From JBKHXU01 sp046565865 (GTDB lineage Bacteria > Pseudomonadota > Gammaproteobacteria > Acidiferrobacterales > Sulfurifustaceae): DNA of 5,370 bases. This document shows, in pieces, positions 5,015 through 5,370 of this stretch (within the stretch, counting starts at the first letter, position 1; each line of letters starts with the position of its first letter). Where the stretch lies: NCBI GenBank assembly GCA_046565865.1, contig JBKHXU010000147.1, positions 1-5,370 on the forward strand. Direction: 5' to 3'. The notes beneath the pieces were generated by a model. It was not told the origin of the DNA and searched no databases. It was given only the letters and a program-made list of their open reading frames with translations. A program made the translations under genes and the position numbers.

Positions 5015-5370
5015 GCGCTCTCCGTCCCTGATCGCCGCCCTGGCGGTCATGCACCTCGGCGCATTCGCCATTGCCGGTGTCGTGCCCATGGCCGCGTGGA
5101 CGCGCATCGCGCTGATTTCGGCCATTGCGCTGAGCGCGGCGCATGCGCTGATCCGGTACGGTCGGCTCGACGGCATCGCTCAACACTTGCCGCAGCGGCT
5201 GCGTCCGCGCGTGGTCGAGGCGATCGAATGGAACCGCGAGGGCAACTGGTCGCTACGTTATGCGCAGTCGCCGGAGTGGCTCGCGTGCGAGCCGCTCGGG
5301 CGATGGTGGCAGCCGTGGCTGGTGATACTGCGATTGCGGGTAGAGAGCGACGGGCACGCCGTCACCGTGC
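4974..5370 (+). CDS. ygfX: YgfX family inner-membrane protein (partial, C-terminus beyond right edge)
   Basis: The frame is open from a TTG at 4974 to the edge (132 codons) and follows sdhE, where YgfX is usual. YgfX is a small inner-membrane protein paired with SdhE; in E. coli it was proposed to be the toxin of a pair (CptA) acting on cytoskeletal proteins, but its true role is unsettled. The N-terminus SPPFDATLSIELKRSPSL is followed by two hydrophobic helices at about 19-39 and 44-60. A cytosolic part follows, rich in Trp (EWNREGNWSL, RWWQPWLVILRLRV). An in-frame TGA at 4965 rules out an earlier start; GGAG at 4960-4963 lies 10 nt before the TTG. The next in-frame ATG (5049) would remove the N-terminus and part of helix 1. 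It overlaps sdhE by 41 nt. Identification rests on position and topology more than on exact motifs. Confidence 0.8.
   Translation, partial: MSPPFDATLSIELKRSPSLIAALAVMHLGAFAIAGVVPMAAWTRIALISAIALSAAHALIRYGRLDGIAQHLPQRLRPRVVEAIEWNREGNWSLRYAQSPEWLACEPLGRWWQPWLVILRLRVESDGHAVTV

Noticed and set aside
4974..5370. SdhE and YgfX as a new toxin-antitoxin system
   Set aside because: The pair was once proposed as a toxin-antitoxin module in E. coli, but SdhE's role in flavinylation and its place right after sdhB explain it better. Nothing in this sequence points to a toxin role.

Overview
This window is a GC-rich bacterial chromosomal segment, most likely from a gammaproteobacterium. The lineage call rests on three things: a complete E. 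coli-type (type C) succinate dehydrogenase operon, sdhE and ygfX directly downstream of it, and a ygfZ homologue divergent from it. I cannot name a genus.

Layout. Positions 1-210 (minus strand) hold the N-terminal 70 codons of an unrecognised small membrane protein that runs off the left edge. It has a strong Shine-Dalgarno sequence and is visibly less GC-rich than the rest. Positions 211-353 are a non-coding gap containing a 20-bp near-perfect palindrome (300-319). Positions 354-1415 (minus strand) encode the YgfZ/GcvT-like protein with its KGCYPGQE motif. Positions 1416-1571 are the divergent control region: a plausible promoter for ygfZ, a GC-rich stem-loop, and the ribosome binding site of sdhC. 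From 1572 to the right edge (plus strand) runs one compact gene string, sdhC-sdhD-sdhA-sdhB-sdhE-ygfX. Every junction overlaps (1, 4, 4, 4 and 41 nt), so it is almost certainly one translationally coupled operon. ygfX is cut by the right edge.

How the genes work together. SdhA (flavoprotein), SdhB (three Fe-S clusters) and SdhC/SdhD (heme b and quinone anchor) form respiratory complex II, which oxidises succinate to fumarate and reduces quinone. SdhE promotes or stabilises covalent attachment of FAD to SdhA. YgfX is the small inner-membrane protein usually encoded with SdhE. YgfZ supports synthesis or repair of Fe-S enzymes, so the locus brings enzyme, flavin maturation and Fe-S maintenance together. 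In E. coli ygfZ is divergent from sdhE-ygfX while sdhCDAB lies elsewhere; here sdhCDAB sits exactly between them, which links the two arrangements.

I found no mobile element, CRISPR array, RNA gene or clearly new biochemical system. The least explained parts are the left-edge membrane protein, the palindrome upstream of it, and the stem-loop in the sdhC leader.
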